From NCBI GenBank assembly GCA_965371225.1, contig CBDUXP010000011.1, positions 1-64,000 on the forward strand: a DNA stretch of 64,000 nt, in the 5' to 3' direction. Of the stretch, positions 38,968 through 46,926 are shown one piece after another. The position numbers were made by a program, and so were the translations under genes. Positions within the stretch are counted from its first letter, which is position 1; every line of letters starts with the position of its first letter. Under the pieces are notes generated by a model. It was not told where the DNA came from, did no database searches, and saw only the letters and a program-made list of their open reading frames with translations. The stretch comes from CBDUXP01 sp965371225 [NCBI: uncultured bacterium] (GTDB lineage Bacteria; Abyssobacteria; SURF-5; CBDUXP01).

Positions 38968-40272
38968 CTAGGACGCCTGCCCGTGACGTTGCTGGCGTAA
39001 CGCGGCGACCACCTCGTGCCCGAGCAGGACATACACGGGTAGGTACTCCAGCGCCACCAGCCGCAGGTCTTCCTGCCACACCCCTTCGGCCGCCCACGCG
39101 GGCATGACGTGGTACGCCATCGCCGCGGTGAAGGACCAGCACAGCAGCCCCCAACTGGGCACCACGGCGAGCAGCGGCACGCACCACACCACGTACCACG
39201 GGTGCACCGTGGGGCCGAGCAGCAGCGCGCACGCGATCAACAGGACCGTGCCGCGCACCGGGTCGGCGCGCTTGGCCAGCAACCACGCGAGCAGGCCCAC
39301 GCCCACCAACCCGAAGGCGAGCTTCAGCACCAGCCGCGGGTCCGTCATCCCCAGCGCACGCAACCCGAGATCGCCCAGGCGAAATAGCCCGTGGTTGAAC
39401 TCCCAGTGCGTGGCAAAGGCGCCCAGGCCGGCGAACAGGCGGGGTCCGGCGCCGGCGTAGGGCGCGTACAGCAAGAGCAGCGCGGCGGGAAACACGAGCC
39501 AAGCTGCGCGCCGGGTACGCAGGGCCACCAGGGGCGCCGCCACGCCGCCGAGGAATTTGGAGAGCGTGCTCGCCGCGAGCGCCAGCAGGCTCCAGGCCCC
39601 GCGCCCGCGTTCGTACAGCACGAGGCCGAGCACGAGGAAGCACAGCGGGATGCTGTCGTTGTGCGCGTTCCCCGCAATCTCCAGGAGCACGAGCGGGTGC
39701 CACGCGTACAGCACCACCCGCGCCCGGGGAACGCCGCGCGCATCGCACAAGTGGCCCAGCAGGAAAATGAGCGCCAGGTCGAAGAGCACCACCAGGACGT
39801 TGTACGCGCGGACCGAGTGGTAGACCGCATCCGTCGCCAGAAACAGCCCCTGCATCAGCGGCGGGTAGATGGTCGGCACGTCCTTGTTGTTCACTCGCCA
39901 CCACAGGGCGTCCCGCAGGTGTTCCACCTCCGGCGCGTCCGGCGCATGGCGATACGGATTCACCCCGTGCCGCTGCTGCCGGCCGTCCCACGCGTACCGG
40001 TACACGTCGTCGCTCAGCGTCGGCGCGGTGAGCACCAGCGGCAGCCGGAGCAGGACCGCGCCCGCCACCGCGTACGGCCAGAGTGCGCGCGACCGGCCCT
40101 GCCACTGCCACAGCCCGTGGGCGAGCGCGGCGAACGGGACGCCCGTACATAGCACCAGCGCCCACACCACGTTGCCGGCGGGCCGGAGATCGCCGCCCCA
40201 CTGGAACAGCCCGGCGCACGTGGCCAACGACACCAGGGTGAAGGGAAACAGCACGCGCACGCGAAGCGGCAT
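38968..40272 (-). CDS. GT87-like (DUF2029) polyprenol-phosphate-dependent mannosyltransferase
   Basis: 434 residues, about 11 membrane helices. The family pattern is clear in the first loop: APTLSDDVYRYAWDGRQQ, GVNPYRHAPDAPE and TIYPPLMQGLF, then NAHNDSIPLCFLVLGL and LLGPTVHPWYVVWCVP. Such proteins transfer mannose or related sugars from polyprenyl-phosphate carriers on the outer face of the inner membrane; the Asp pair (SDD) is the probable catalytic site. ATG 40272; a TAGGCT lies nine bases upstream, so it may also be leaderless. It is preceded by a hairpin terminator and follows a small membrane protein gene on the same strand. Acceptor unknown. Confidence 0.85.
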   Translation of the reverse strand: MPLRVRVLFPFTLVSLATCAGLFQWGGDLRPAGNVVWALVLCTGVPFAALAHGLWQWQGRSRALWPYAVAGAVLLRLPLVLTAPTLSDDVYRYAWDGRQQRHGVNPYRHAPDAPEVEHLRDALWWRVNNKDVPTIYPPLMQGLFLATDAVYHSVRAYNVLVVLFDLALIFLLGHLCDARGVPRARVVLYAWHPLVLLEIAGNAHNDSIPLCFLVLGLVLYERGRGAWSLLALAASTLSKFLGGVAAPLVALRTRRAAWLVFPAALLLLYAPYAGAGPRLFAGLGAFATHWEFNHGLFRLGDLGLRALGMTDPRLVLKLAFGLVGVGLLAWLLAKRADPVRGTVLLIACALLLGPTVHPWYVVWCVPLLAVVPSWGLLCWSFTAAMAYHVMPAWAAEGVWQEDLRLVALEYLPVYVLLGHEVVAALRQQRHGQAS

Positions 40273-40315
40273 GATGAGGAGAGCCTACCCGCCAAGACGC
40301 CCTGCCCAAAAGCGG

Positions 40316-40349
40316 AGCGCCCCGCCAGCGGGGAAACCGGCGGGGCGCT
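40316..40349 (-). terminator. Rho-independent-type terminator
   Basis: AGCGCCCCGCC and GGCGGGGCGCT form a perfect 11-bp stem with a 12-base loop; on the minus strand it is followed shortly by TTTT. It would end the transcript of the small membrane protein gene at 40430-40756. Confidence 0.65.
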
Positions 40350-40429
40350 GGGAGAGCGACACGGTCCGGGGAGCGGGGGAGGGAGTGGACCGCGCCGCGG
40401 GGGTTAGAAAACGGTTTGCCGCGTCGCGC

Positions 40430-40756
40430 TCAGGTCCCGTTCGTCGCGTCGGGCAGGCGCGGGGCGGCGTCACGGTGCTGCTGCGTATGGATGATCCAGG
40501 CCAGGACCGCAATGACGCCGAGCAAGACGATGGGATTGAAGACGATGGCCAGCAGGGCCGTCACCAGCGCCCCGGCCAGCGCAAACGGCAGCAGCACGAG
40601 ACAGATCAGTCCGCCGATCAGGGAGCCGATGCCGCCGGCCACCCAGGCGACGATCTTGACCGGCAGCCACAGCACCGCGAACACCAGCTTGAGCAGCCAG
40701 ATAGCCACCGCGGCCACGATAAGGGCGACCCCAAGGGCGAATAATGTTTCCAGCAT
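40430..40756 (-). CDS. Small hydrophobic membrane protein, 108 aa
   Basis: Three hydrophobic stretches fill the protein: LIVAAVAIWLLKLVFAVLWL, a Gly-rich middle (VAWVAGGIGSLIGGLICLVL) and IVLLGVIAVLAWII, then a short polar tail (TQQHRDAAPRLPD). No family was recognised. ATG 40756 has GGGAGGG about 8 bases upstream. Divergent from the cyclase gene across a 239-base region with several palindromes, and followed by a good terminator, so it is probably a single-gene transcript. Confidence 0.65.
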   Translation of the reverse strand: MLETLFALGVALIVAAVAIWLLKLVFAVLWLPVKIVAWVAGGIGSLIGGLICLVLLPFALAGALVTALLAIVFNPIVLLGVIAVLAWIIHTQQHRDAAPRLPDATNGT

Positions 40757-40892
40757 TGCCGGCCCTCCCGTCGGGCGTCTCGCCCGCCCACCACAGTATG
40801 TACTACGGCCGTGGGCGCGGAAAGATTCACCCCCCTCCCCGCGAACGGGGGATATGTGTTAACTCCAATATTTATAACGACTTGCGATCATC

Positions 40893-40927
40893 CCACCCGC
40901 GCGATTTTCCGTTCGGCGCGCGGGTGG
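40893..40927. promoter_or_regulatory. 11-bp inverted repeat upstream of the cyclase gene
   Basis: CCACCCGCGCG and CGCGCGGGTGG are perfect arms around a 13-base centre, 68 bases before ATG 40996. An AT-rich stretch (40860-40880) lies just before it and a tight CCCCG-CGAA-CGGGG hairpin at 40837-40850. Candidate operator or attenuator for the divergent genes; no consensus promoter could be assigned. Confidence 0.4.
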
Positions 40928-40995
40928 ATTTGTGGATATGATGGGGGGACGCGGCGAGGGGGTCTTCGACAGTGTGCCGCTGACGGGAGCGAGGG

Positions 40996-43900
40996 ATGCG
41001 GTGCGCGAACTGCCGGCACGATAATCAGGCGGAATCGCGGTTCTGCGCAGAGTGCGGGCAACCGCTCGCCCCCACGTGTCCTGCGTGCGGCGCCGAGTGT
41101 GAAGCGGGCGCGAAGTTCTGCACCGCCTGCGGGGCGCCGATGGCCGCCGCGGGCGCGGCCCCGCCCACGCGCGCCTTGCCCGCCGTGCCTCCGCACTTGG
41201 CCGCGAAGATTCGCGACGCGCGCAGTAGCCTCGACAGCGAACCGCGCACGGTCACGATTCTGTTCGTCGACACGGTGAGTTCCATGGCCGCCACGGACGG
41301 GCTGGAGTTGGAGGAGGTGCACCGCGCAGTGCGGGACCAGAGCCAGCTCATGGCCGACGCGGTGCACGAGTACGAAGGGACCGTGCTGCAATTTCTCGGG
41401 GACGGCCTCATGGCCGCGTTCGGGGCCCCCATCGCGCACGAGGACAGCGCCCGCCGCGCCGTCGCCGCCGCCCTCAGCATGCGCGACCGGCTCGCCGCCC
41501 ACGCGGAGACGCTGCGCACCACGGGGGGGCCGACGCTGCAGTACCGCATCGGCCTGAACACGGGACCAGTCATTGTCGGGGGCGTGGGCGACGACCTGTC
41601 CATGGAATACACGGCGGTGGGGGACACGGTGAACCTGGCGGCGCGCATGGAGCAAACGGCCGAGCCCGGCACCATTTACGTCACCGAACACACGCGGCAC
41701 CAGGCGGAGGGCTACTTTGAGTTTCACGATCTGGGCGCGCTCGACGTGAAGGGAAAGGCCGAGCCGGTGCCCGCCCATCAAGTGGTGCGCGAGCTGCGCG
41801 CGCGCACGCGCTTTGACCTGGCGCAGCAGCGCGGCCTGACCCCGCTGGTCGGCCGGGACACGGAGCTGGCGACGCTGGGCAGCTACTTCGGCAATGTGCG
41901 GGACGGGGCGGGGCAGGTGGTGTCGATCGTCGGGGAGGCGGGCATCGGCAAGTCCCGGCTGCTGATGGAATTCCGCGAGAGTCTTGGAGATGCATCGCAC
42001 ACGTGGCTCCAGGGCCAGTGCATCACGTACGGGAAAACGATTCCCTACACGCCCATCGTCGGCGTGCTGAAGGCCGGCTTTGCCATCGCGGATGGGGACT
42101 CCGAGGAGCAGATCGTCGCGAAGGTCACGGAGGCCACCGCCGGGTGGGACGCGGCCGCCCGCGATCTGGCGCCGTACCTGCGCTTCCTGCTGGCGGTGGA
42201 TCCGGGCGATGCGCACGTGGCGCAGATGGACCCGATGGAACGGCGTGTCGGCATCCTGGAGGCCATTCGTGCCAGCGTCGAGCAGGCCAGCCGCGGCGGG
42301 CCGCTGGTGGTGGCCATCGAGGACTTGCACTGGATCGACGAGCGCTCCGAGGAGGCGTTGTTCTCGCTGGTTGACGTGGTGGCCGGCCTCCCGGTGCTGC
42401 TCTTGCTCACCTACCGGCCAGGGTACACGACCACGATTCCCGACCGCGCGTACGTGAGCCGCATCGGCGTGCGCGCCCTCAGCCAGGAGGGCGCCATCGC
42501 GCTCGCGCGCAACGCGCTGGTGTGTCCCGATCTCTCAGGGCAATTGTGCACCCGGCTCGTCGCCAAGGCTGAGGGCAATCCGTTTTTCATCGAGGAGGTG
42601 CTGTTGCATCTCACCGAGCTGGGCGCGCTGGAGCGGACGAACGGCTCGTTCGCGCTGAAGCGGCCCCTGTCAACGGACGACGTGCCCGACACGGTCGAGG
42701 AGGTGATCCGCGCGCGGATGGATCGCTTGGAGACCCCCGCTCGCGAGACGCTGCAAGTGGCGGCGGTCATCGGCCGGGAGTTCGCCAGTCGCCTCCTGGC
42801 GCGCATCAGCGAGTTGGGCCAAGACGTGCGGGGCGAACTGGACGCGCTGCAGGCCGTGGAACTCATCCTGCGCAAGGGCTACTTCCCCGAGCTGGAATAC
42901 ATGTTCAAGCACGCGCTCACGTGCGACGTGGCCTACCAGAGCCTCCTGTCCCAGCGGCGGCGCGCACTGCACCGCCTGATCGCCGCCGCCGTCGAGGAGT
43001 TGTACGCGGACCGGCTGTCCGAGCAGTACGGCACGCTGGCGCACCATTGGCACGAGGGCCAGGACTGGGAGAAGGCGCTGCACTACCTGCCACTCGCGGC
43101 CGCGCAGGCGGCGGCGCGCTACGCGAACCAGGACGCGTTGGACTACTACGATCGCGCGTTGGAAGTCTGCGACCGCTTGGGGACCGTGCCCGGCGAGGTA
43201 CGCCGATCGCTGCATAGCCAAAAGGCGCTCCTGCAGTGGGTCATCGCGGATATGGCGGGCGCAAGCGCCAGTTACCGGACGGTACTCGAGCTCGCACGGG
43301 AGGACGGGGACCGGGCGGCCGAGGGCGAAGCCATGGCCCAAATGGGACATAGCTTGCTGTGGGGCCATGTGTTCGACGAGGCGGAGGAGGCGGCCATCGG
43401 TGCACTAGCCATCGCCGACGAGCTACAGGACGACGCCGTGCGGGCCGGCGCGTTCGCAACCCTCGGGGACCTTAAGCTCCTCTGCGGGGACGCGGTCGGC
43501 GGCCAGGAGGTGACCGCCGAGGCGGTGCACTGGAGCCAGGTCAGCGGACGGGACGACTGGTTGGCCTTCAGCGCGGGATTCATGAACCTCGGGCACAACT
43601 GGCAGGGCGAGTTCGAGACGGCGCTCCAGGGATACGACGCGATCATCACGGGGAGTGTCGCGGCGGTGTCCGTGCTCAGCAACCTCAGCAACCACTGGCA
43701 GCGGACGTTGCCGCTTGCGGGAATGGGGCGCTACACGGAGGCCGCGGCCGCATGCCACGCGATCATTGCACGCTGCCTGCGCTTGGGCGACATATTCTTC
43801 CTGACCCGCGGGTGGAACACGCTCGGCTGGATCCACAACGATTTGTATGACTGGGAGCGGGGCTCGGACTACAACAGGCGCTGCCTCCGGCTGGCCGAGG

Positions 43901-44484
43901 AGAAACTGCCGGACGCCGAAATCATGTCCAACGCGCAACTCAACCTAGGCGATGCGGCCCTCGGCGTGTGGGACTACGCCGCGGCGGAAGCGCTCATCCA
44001 GCCGATCTATGACGCACTCCCCGAATATCACGAATGGATGAAGTGGCGGTACAGCCAACACTGTTTCCATTCCCTCGGGGAGGTGCGGCTCGCCCAAGGA
44101 CAGTACGAGCGCGCGTTGGAGCTGGCCGACGCCTGCCTGGCCCTGGCCGAATCGACGCGATCTCGCAAGAACATTGTGAAAGCTCGGCGGCTGCGGGGAC
44201 AGTTGTTCGCGGTGGAAGGGGCGCCGGAGGAGGCCGAGGCCGAGTTTCACGCCGCGCTGGAGATCGCCCGGCCGCTGGGCAATCCGCCACAACTCTGGAA
44301 GACGTTCCACGCGCTCGGCGACCTGCACGCGCAGCGCGGCAAGCAGAGCAATGCGCGTGCGGCGTTTGCCGAGGCGTTGGCCGTCATCGAGCAGACGGCC
44401 GCCGGGCTGGACGACGCGGACCTGAAGGCGACGTTCCTCGCTGCGCCCGAAGTGGCGGCCATCGGCCGCGCGGCCACCGGCTGA
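40996..44484 (+). CDS. Zinc-ribbon / class III nucleotide cyclase / AAA ATPase / TPR regulatory protein
   Basis: 1162 residues. Residues 1-50 form a double zinc ribbon (CANCRHDNQAESRFCAECG, CPACGAECEAGAKFCTACG). Residues about 75-260 are a class III cyclase domain with the metal Asp in ILFVDTVSS, FLGDGLMAAFG, and the transition-state Asn/Arg in VNLAARME, so it should be active. Residues about 290-560 are an AAA ATPase: Walker A GEAGIGKSR with Lys319, Walker B VVAIEDLHWID. TPR-like helices follow to the end (LAHHWHEGQDWEKALHYL, LGEVRLAQGQYERALELAD). The whole resembles the CHD-AAA-TPR proteins common in actinobacteria and mycobacteria. ATG 40996 follows GGAGCGAGGG. The ligand sensed by the AAA/TPR part is unknown. 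Its relative is truncated at the left edge of the window. Confidence 0.92.
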   Translation: MRCANCRHDNQAESRFCAECGQPLAPTCPACGAECEAGAKFCTACGAPMAAAGAAPPTRALPAVPPHLAAKIRDARSSLDSEPRTVTILFVDTVSSMAATDGLELEEVHRAVRDQSQLMADAVHEYEGTVLQFLGDGLMAAFGAPIAHEDSARRAVAAALSMRDRLAAHAETLRTTGGPTLQYRIGLNTGPVIVGGVGDDLSMEYTAVGDTVNLAARMEQTAEPGTIYVTEHTRHQAEGYFEFHDLGALDVKGKAEPVPAHQVVRELRARTRFDLAQQRGLTPLVGRDTELATLGSYFGNVRDGAGQVVSIVGEAGIGKSRLLMEFRESLGDASHTWLQGQCITYGKTIPYTPIVGVLKAGFAIADGDSEEQIVAKVTEATAGWDAAARDLAPYLRFLLAVDPGDAHVAQMDPMERRVGILEAIRASVEQASRGGPLVVAIEDLHWIDERSEEALFSLVDVVAGLPVLLLLTYRPGYTTTIPDRAYVSRIGVRALSQEGAIALARNALVCPDLSGQLCTRLVAKAEGNPFFIEEVLLHLTELGALERTNGSFALKRPLSTDDVPDTVEEVIRARMDRLETPARETLQVAAVIGREFASRLLARISELGQDVRGELDALQAVELILRKGYFPELEYMFKHALTCDVAYQSLLSQRRRALHRLIAAAVEELYADRLSEQYGTLAHHWHEGQDWEKALHYLPLAAAQAAARYANQDALDYYDRALEVCDRLGTVPGEVRRSLHSQKALLQWVIADMAGASASYRTVLELAREDGDRAAEGEAMAQMGHSLLWGHVFDEAEEAAIGALAIADELQDDAVRAGAFATLGDLKLLCGDAVGGQEVTAEAVHWSQVSGRDDWLAFSAGFMNLGHNWQGEFETALQGYDAIITGSVAAVSVLSNLSNHWQRTLPLAGMGRYTEAAAACHAIIARCLRLGDIFFLTRGWNTLGWIHNDLYDWERGSDYNRRCLRLAEEKLPDAEIMSNAQLNLGDAALGVWDYAAAEALIQPIYDALPEYHEWMKWRYSQHCFHSLGEVRLAQGQYERALELADACLALAESTRSRKNIVKARRLRGQLFAVEGAPEEAEAEFHAALEIARPLGNPPQLWKTFHALGDLHAQRGKQSNARAAFAEALAVIEQTAAGLDDADLKATFLAAPEVAAIGRAATG

Positions 44485-44533
44485 CCGGGCCGGGCACGTG
44501 GAACCAACGGCACCGACAAGAAGGACGGATAAC

Positions 44534-45334
44534 ATGACGACAGCGACGCAATTCGTCGAGGTGAACGGGACACACCTCCACGTCCAGGAAACCGGTGCCG
44601 GCCGCGCGGTCGTGTTCATCCACGGGGCCACCGGGAACCTCAACGGGTGGGAGCCGCAGGTGGCGGCCTTCGCCGAACACTTCCGCGTGGTGCGATACGA
44701 CCTCCGCGGCTACGGGCAGTCCGATGTGCCGACCGAGGCGCCCTACTCACACGCCGACGACCTGAAGGCGCTGCTCGATCACCAGAGTATCGACCGGGTG
44801 GCCGTGGTCGGCCTGTCGCTTGGCGGCCGGATCGCCATCGACTTCGCCACCGCCTACCCGGATTCGGTCTGGGCGCTCGTGCCCGTCGGTGCTCGCATGA
44901 GCGGAGTGCCCATGGACCCGGACATGACGGCGCTGCTGATGCAGATTACCGCGGCATTCCACCAGGACGGGCTGGAGGCCGCGCGCGAGATCTGGTTCGC
45001 CTCGCCCGTATTCGCCGGCGTCCGCCGCCGCCCCGCCGTGGCGGAGACCATGCGGGGCATCGTGAGCGCGTACTCCGGCTGGCACTTGCGGAACGTGGAT
45101 CCGGAGCAGGAGTTGGACCCGCCCGCCGCGCAACGGTTAGCGGAGATCGGCGCGCCTACGCTCGCGGTGGTCGGCGCGGAGGAGCTGCCGGGGAACATGG
45201 CGGTGGCGGACCTGCTCGTGCAGCAGGTGCCCGGCGCGCGCAAGCACGTCATCGCGAATGCCGGCCACATCTCCAACATGGAAGAGCCGGAGGCCTTCAA
45301 CGCCGCCGTCCTCGCCTTTCTCCAAGGGCTCTGA
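44534..45334 (+). CDS. Alpha/beta-hydrolase fold protein
   Basis: 266 residues. Typical fold motifs: VVFIHGATGNLNGW (oxyanion region), VVRYDLRGYGQSDVP, nucleophile elbow VGLSLGGR with Ser95, and His245 in NAGHISNMEEPEAF. The usual acidic residue after strand 6 appears as Glu in VVGAEELPGN. Similar to 3-oxoadipate enol-lactonase and other small-ester hydrolases, but the substrate cannot be told. ATG 44534 begins the domain, 49 bases after the cyclase stop, so it may be expressed with it. Cytoplasmic. Confidence 0.9.
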   Translation: MTTATQFVEVNGTHLHVQETGAGRAVVFIHGATGNLNGWEPQVAAFAEHFRVVRYDLRGYGQSDVPTEAPYSHADDLKALLDHQSIDRVAVVGLSLGGRIAIDFATAYPDSVWALVPVGARMSGVPMDPDMTALLMQITAAFHQDGLEAAREIWFASPVFAGVRRRPAVAETMRGIVSAYSGWHLRNVDPEQELDPPAAQRLAEIGAPTLAVVGAEELPGNMAVADLLVQQVPGARKHVIANAGHISNMEEPEAFNAAVLAFLQGL

Positions 45335-45513
45335 CCGCCGCGCGCGCCCCGGCTCCCTTTTGACCTGCCCGGGTGTGCGAGACCCTACGTTAGGAACACG
45401 TCCCGCGCCAGGAGGACGGGAGCGACGCCGCGCGCGCTCAGCCGTCGGGCGCGGCTCGCGGGGTGCGTCCCGGGCGGAAAGTGGGCGGGATTGTGGTGGG
45501 AGTGCCGGCGGCG

Positions 45514-46134
45514 TTACTTGTAGGACACGTAGGAGCCCGCCACCTTGTCGTGCCAGGCTTGGCCTTCGTTGTCGAACGCCTGCCAGATGAATCCCAACGC
45601 GCAGACCCACCCGGAGATGGTGCCCTTGAAAATTTCGCGCAGGATGATGCGGCCGAAGCCCAACACCTCACCCGTTTCCTGCAGCACCATGATGCCGCAC
45701 ATGCGCTTGCCCAGGGTCTGGCCCGTCGTCCCCTGCAGATAGATGGCGTTGAAACACCAGATCCCAAAGGCGATCAGGTAGCCGAGCATGCCGATCAAGG
45801 TGTAGGCCGGCGGCAATTCCTGACCCTGTGAGATGTACGAGGCGCCCATGATACCCGCGGCGATGCCCAGCACCATGACCGGCAGCATCAGGAGCAGGTA
45901 GTCCAGCATGTACGCCCCGAGCCGGATCCAGAAACTGGCTACGGCCCCGACCGGCGCCGTCATATCGGTCGCGGGAGCCGACGCCATGGCGGCGGTGGGC
46001 GCGGCAAACCCGGCGCCCGCCGCGGCGAGGACCGGTGCCCCGGGCGGCATGGACACGTTAAAAGCGGTCGAGCAGTGCGGACAGCTGCTGAGGTGTTCGT
46101 TGACCAGCTTGCCGCAGTCGGTGCATTTCTTCAT
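45514..46134 (-). CDS. Zinc-ribbon RDD-family membrane protein
   Basis: 206 residues. N-terminal zinc ribbon (CTDCGKLVNEHLSSCPHCST), an Ala/Pro linker to about residue 60, then an RDD domain with the conserved Arg and first Asp in FWIRLGAYMLDYLLLM, helices LPVMVLGIAAGIMGA and IGMLGYLIAFGIWCFNA, the QTLGKRMCGIMV loop, and the last Asp in QAWHDKVAGSYV. RDD proteins are small inner-membrane proteins of largely unknown role, some linked to ion exchange. ATG 46134 has GGAGGAG upstream. It converges on the alpha/beta-hydrolase gene; the promoter probably lies in the AT-rich stretch 46220-46290. Confidence 0.88.
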   Translation of the reverse strand: MKKCTDCGKLVNEHLSSCPHCSTAFNVSMPPGAPVLAAAGAGFAAPTAAMASAPATDMTAPVGAVASFWIRLGAYMLDYLLLMLPVMVLGIAAGIMGASYISQGQELPPAYTLIGMLGYLIAFGIWCFNAIYLQGTTGQTLGKRMCGIMVLQETGEVLGFGRIILREIFKGTISGWVCALGFIWQAFDNEGQAWHDKVAGSYVSYK

Positions 46135-46474
46135 GACGTTCCGTCTCCTCCGCGTACGAACGCGGGCGCGCCGCTCTCCCGTCCGGTTCCCACCAGGCGT
46201 CGACGCGCTCTCAAAACCGGCACCATTCTATCATATTTCCCAGTTTTAGCGAAATCCGCGTTTATGCTATATGTGATAATTAAGCTCAGACATGAACCGG
46301 CCTGCCTAACCCGGTAGCCACATTACGCAAGATGCACGCCTGGATTTTCACTACGTAGTGGTTCCAAATAGTCACCGACTGATAGTCAGCTACGTGCACC
46401 CGCGTGTCGCGGAACCCCGCCCAACCCGCGTGCGGGGGGAGTACGATACGGGCGTCACCGGAGGAGGTGCGCGG
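46135..46474. other. 340-base divergent intergenic region
   Basis: The middle (46220-46300) is AT-rich and should hold divergent promoters for the RDD and PPOX genes, but no hexamer pair stands out. A perfect 12-bp palindrome CACTACGTAGTG lies at 46349-46360, and a smaller GACT-GAT-AGTC dyad about 20 bases further. No gene or RNA was recognised. Confidence 0.45.
46349..46360. promoter_or_regulatory. 12-bp perfect palindrome CACTACGTAGTG
   Basis: A perfect palindrome about 115 bases upstream of the PPOX gene, in an AT-richer region; a possible operator. Confidence 0.35.
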
Positions 46475-46924
46475 ATGGCAAACGTAGAGACGGCAAGCAC
46501 GATCTTTGACGAGGCGCGGGACATCGCTCGCGGAAGCATGTGGGCGTACCTGGCGACCAGTCGCGGCGGGCAGGCCACGGTGCGCCCCGTACATCCCATC
46601 TGGGAGGGCGACACGCTGTGGGTCGCGACCGGCGCGGACAGTCCCAAGGTGCGGCACGTCCGCGCCAACCCCCGGGTCGAACTGTTCTGGCATCTGACCG
46701 ATGCGGTGCGCCACCTGACGGTGACGGGCACGGCCGCATGCATCGACGCGCCCGCGGAGAAGCACCGCCTGTGGGACCTGTTCGACTATGACCTCAGCGC
46801 GTACTGGCCGGACGGGGCGGACAGCGAGCAGTACCTTCTGCTGCATATCCAACCCACGCGCGTCGAATGCTCGAGCCTGGTGGAAATGGGCAGCGGCATC
46901 CCCGCCCGCGTTTGGCGCGCGTAA
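46475..46924 (+). CDS. PPOX-fold (pyridoxamine phosphate oxidase-like) protein
   Basis: 149 residues with the split-barrel fold: MWAYLATSRGGQATVRPVHP, DTLWVATGADSPKVRHVRAN, VELFWHLTDAVRHLTVTG, and an EYLLLHI-like strand (SEQYLLLHIQPTRVE). It resembles general-stress/F420- or flavin-binding PPOX proteins. ATG 46475 is preceded by GGAGGAGG, a strong ribosome site; the frame is open upstream without support. The next gene starts two bases after its stop, so the two are co-transcribed. Substrate unknown, cytoplasmic. Confidence 0.85.
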   Translation: MANVETASTIFDEARDIARGSMWAYLATSRGGQATVRPVHPIWEGDTLWVATGADSPKVRHVRANPRVELFWHLTDAVRHLTVTGTAACIDAPAEKHRLWDLFDYDLSAYWPDGADSEQYLLLHIQPTRVECSSLVEMGSGIPARVWRA

Positions 46925-46926
46925 CC

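Noticed and set aside
37598-40309. 903-codon minus-strand frame overlapping the GT87-like gene
   Set aside because: It crosses several genes on both strands, has no recognisable domain, and conflicts with the well-supported frame at 38968-40272.
40370-40400. G-rich tract (GGGGAGCGGGGGAGGGAG) as a G-quadruplex
   Set aside because: Only three clean G-tracts of three or more unless one is split; too weak to report as a feature.
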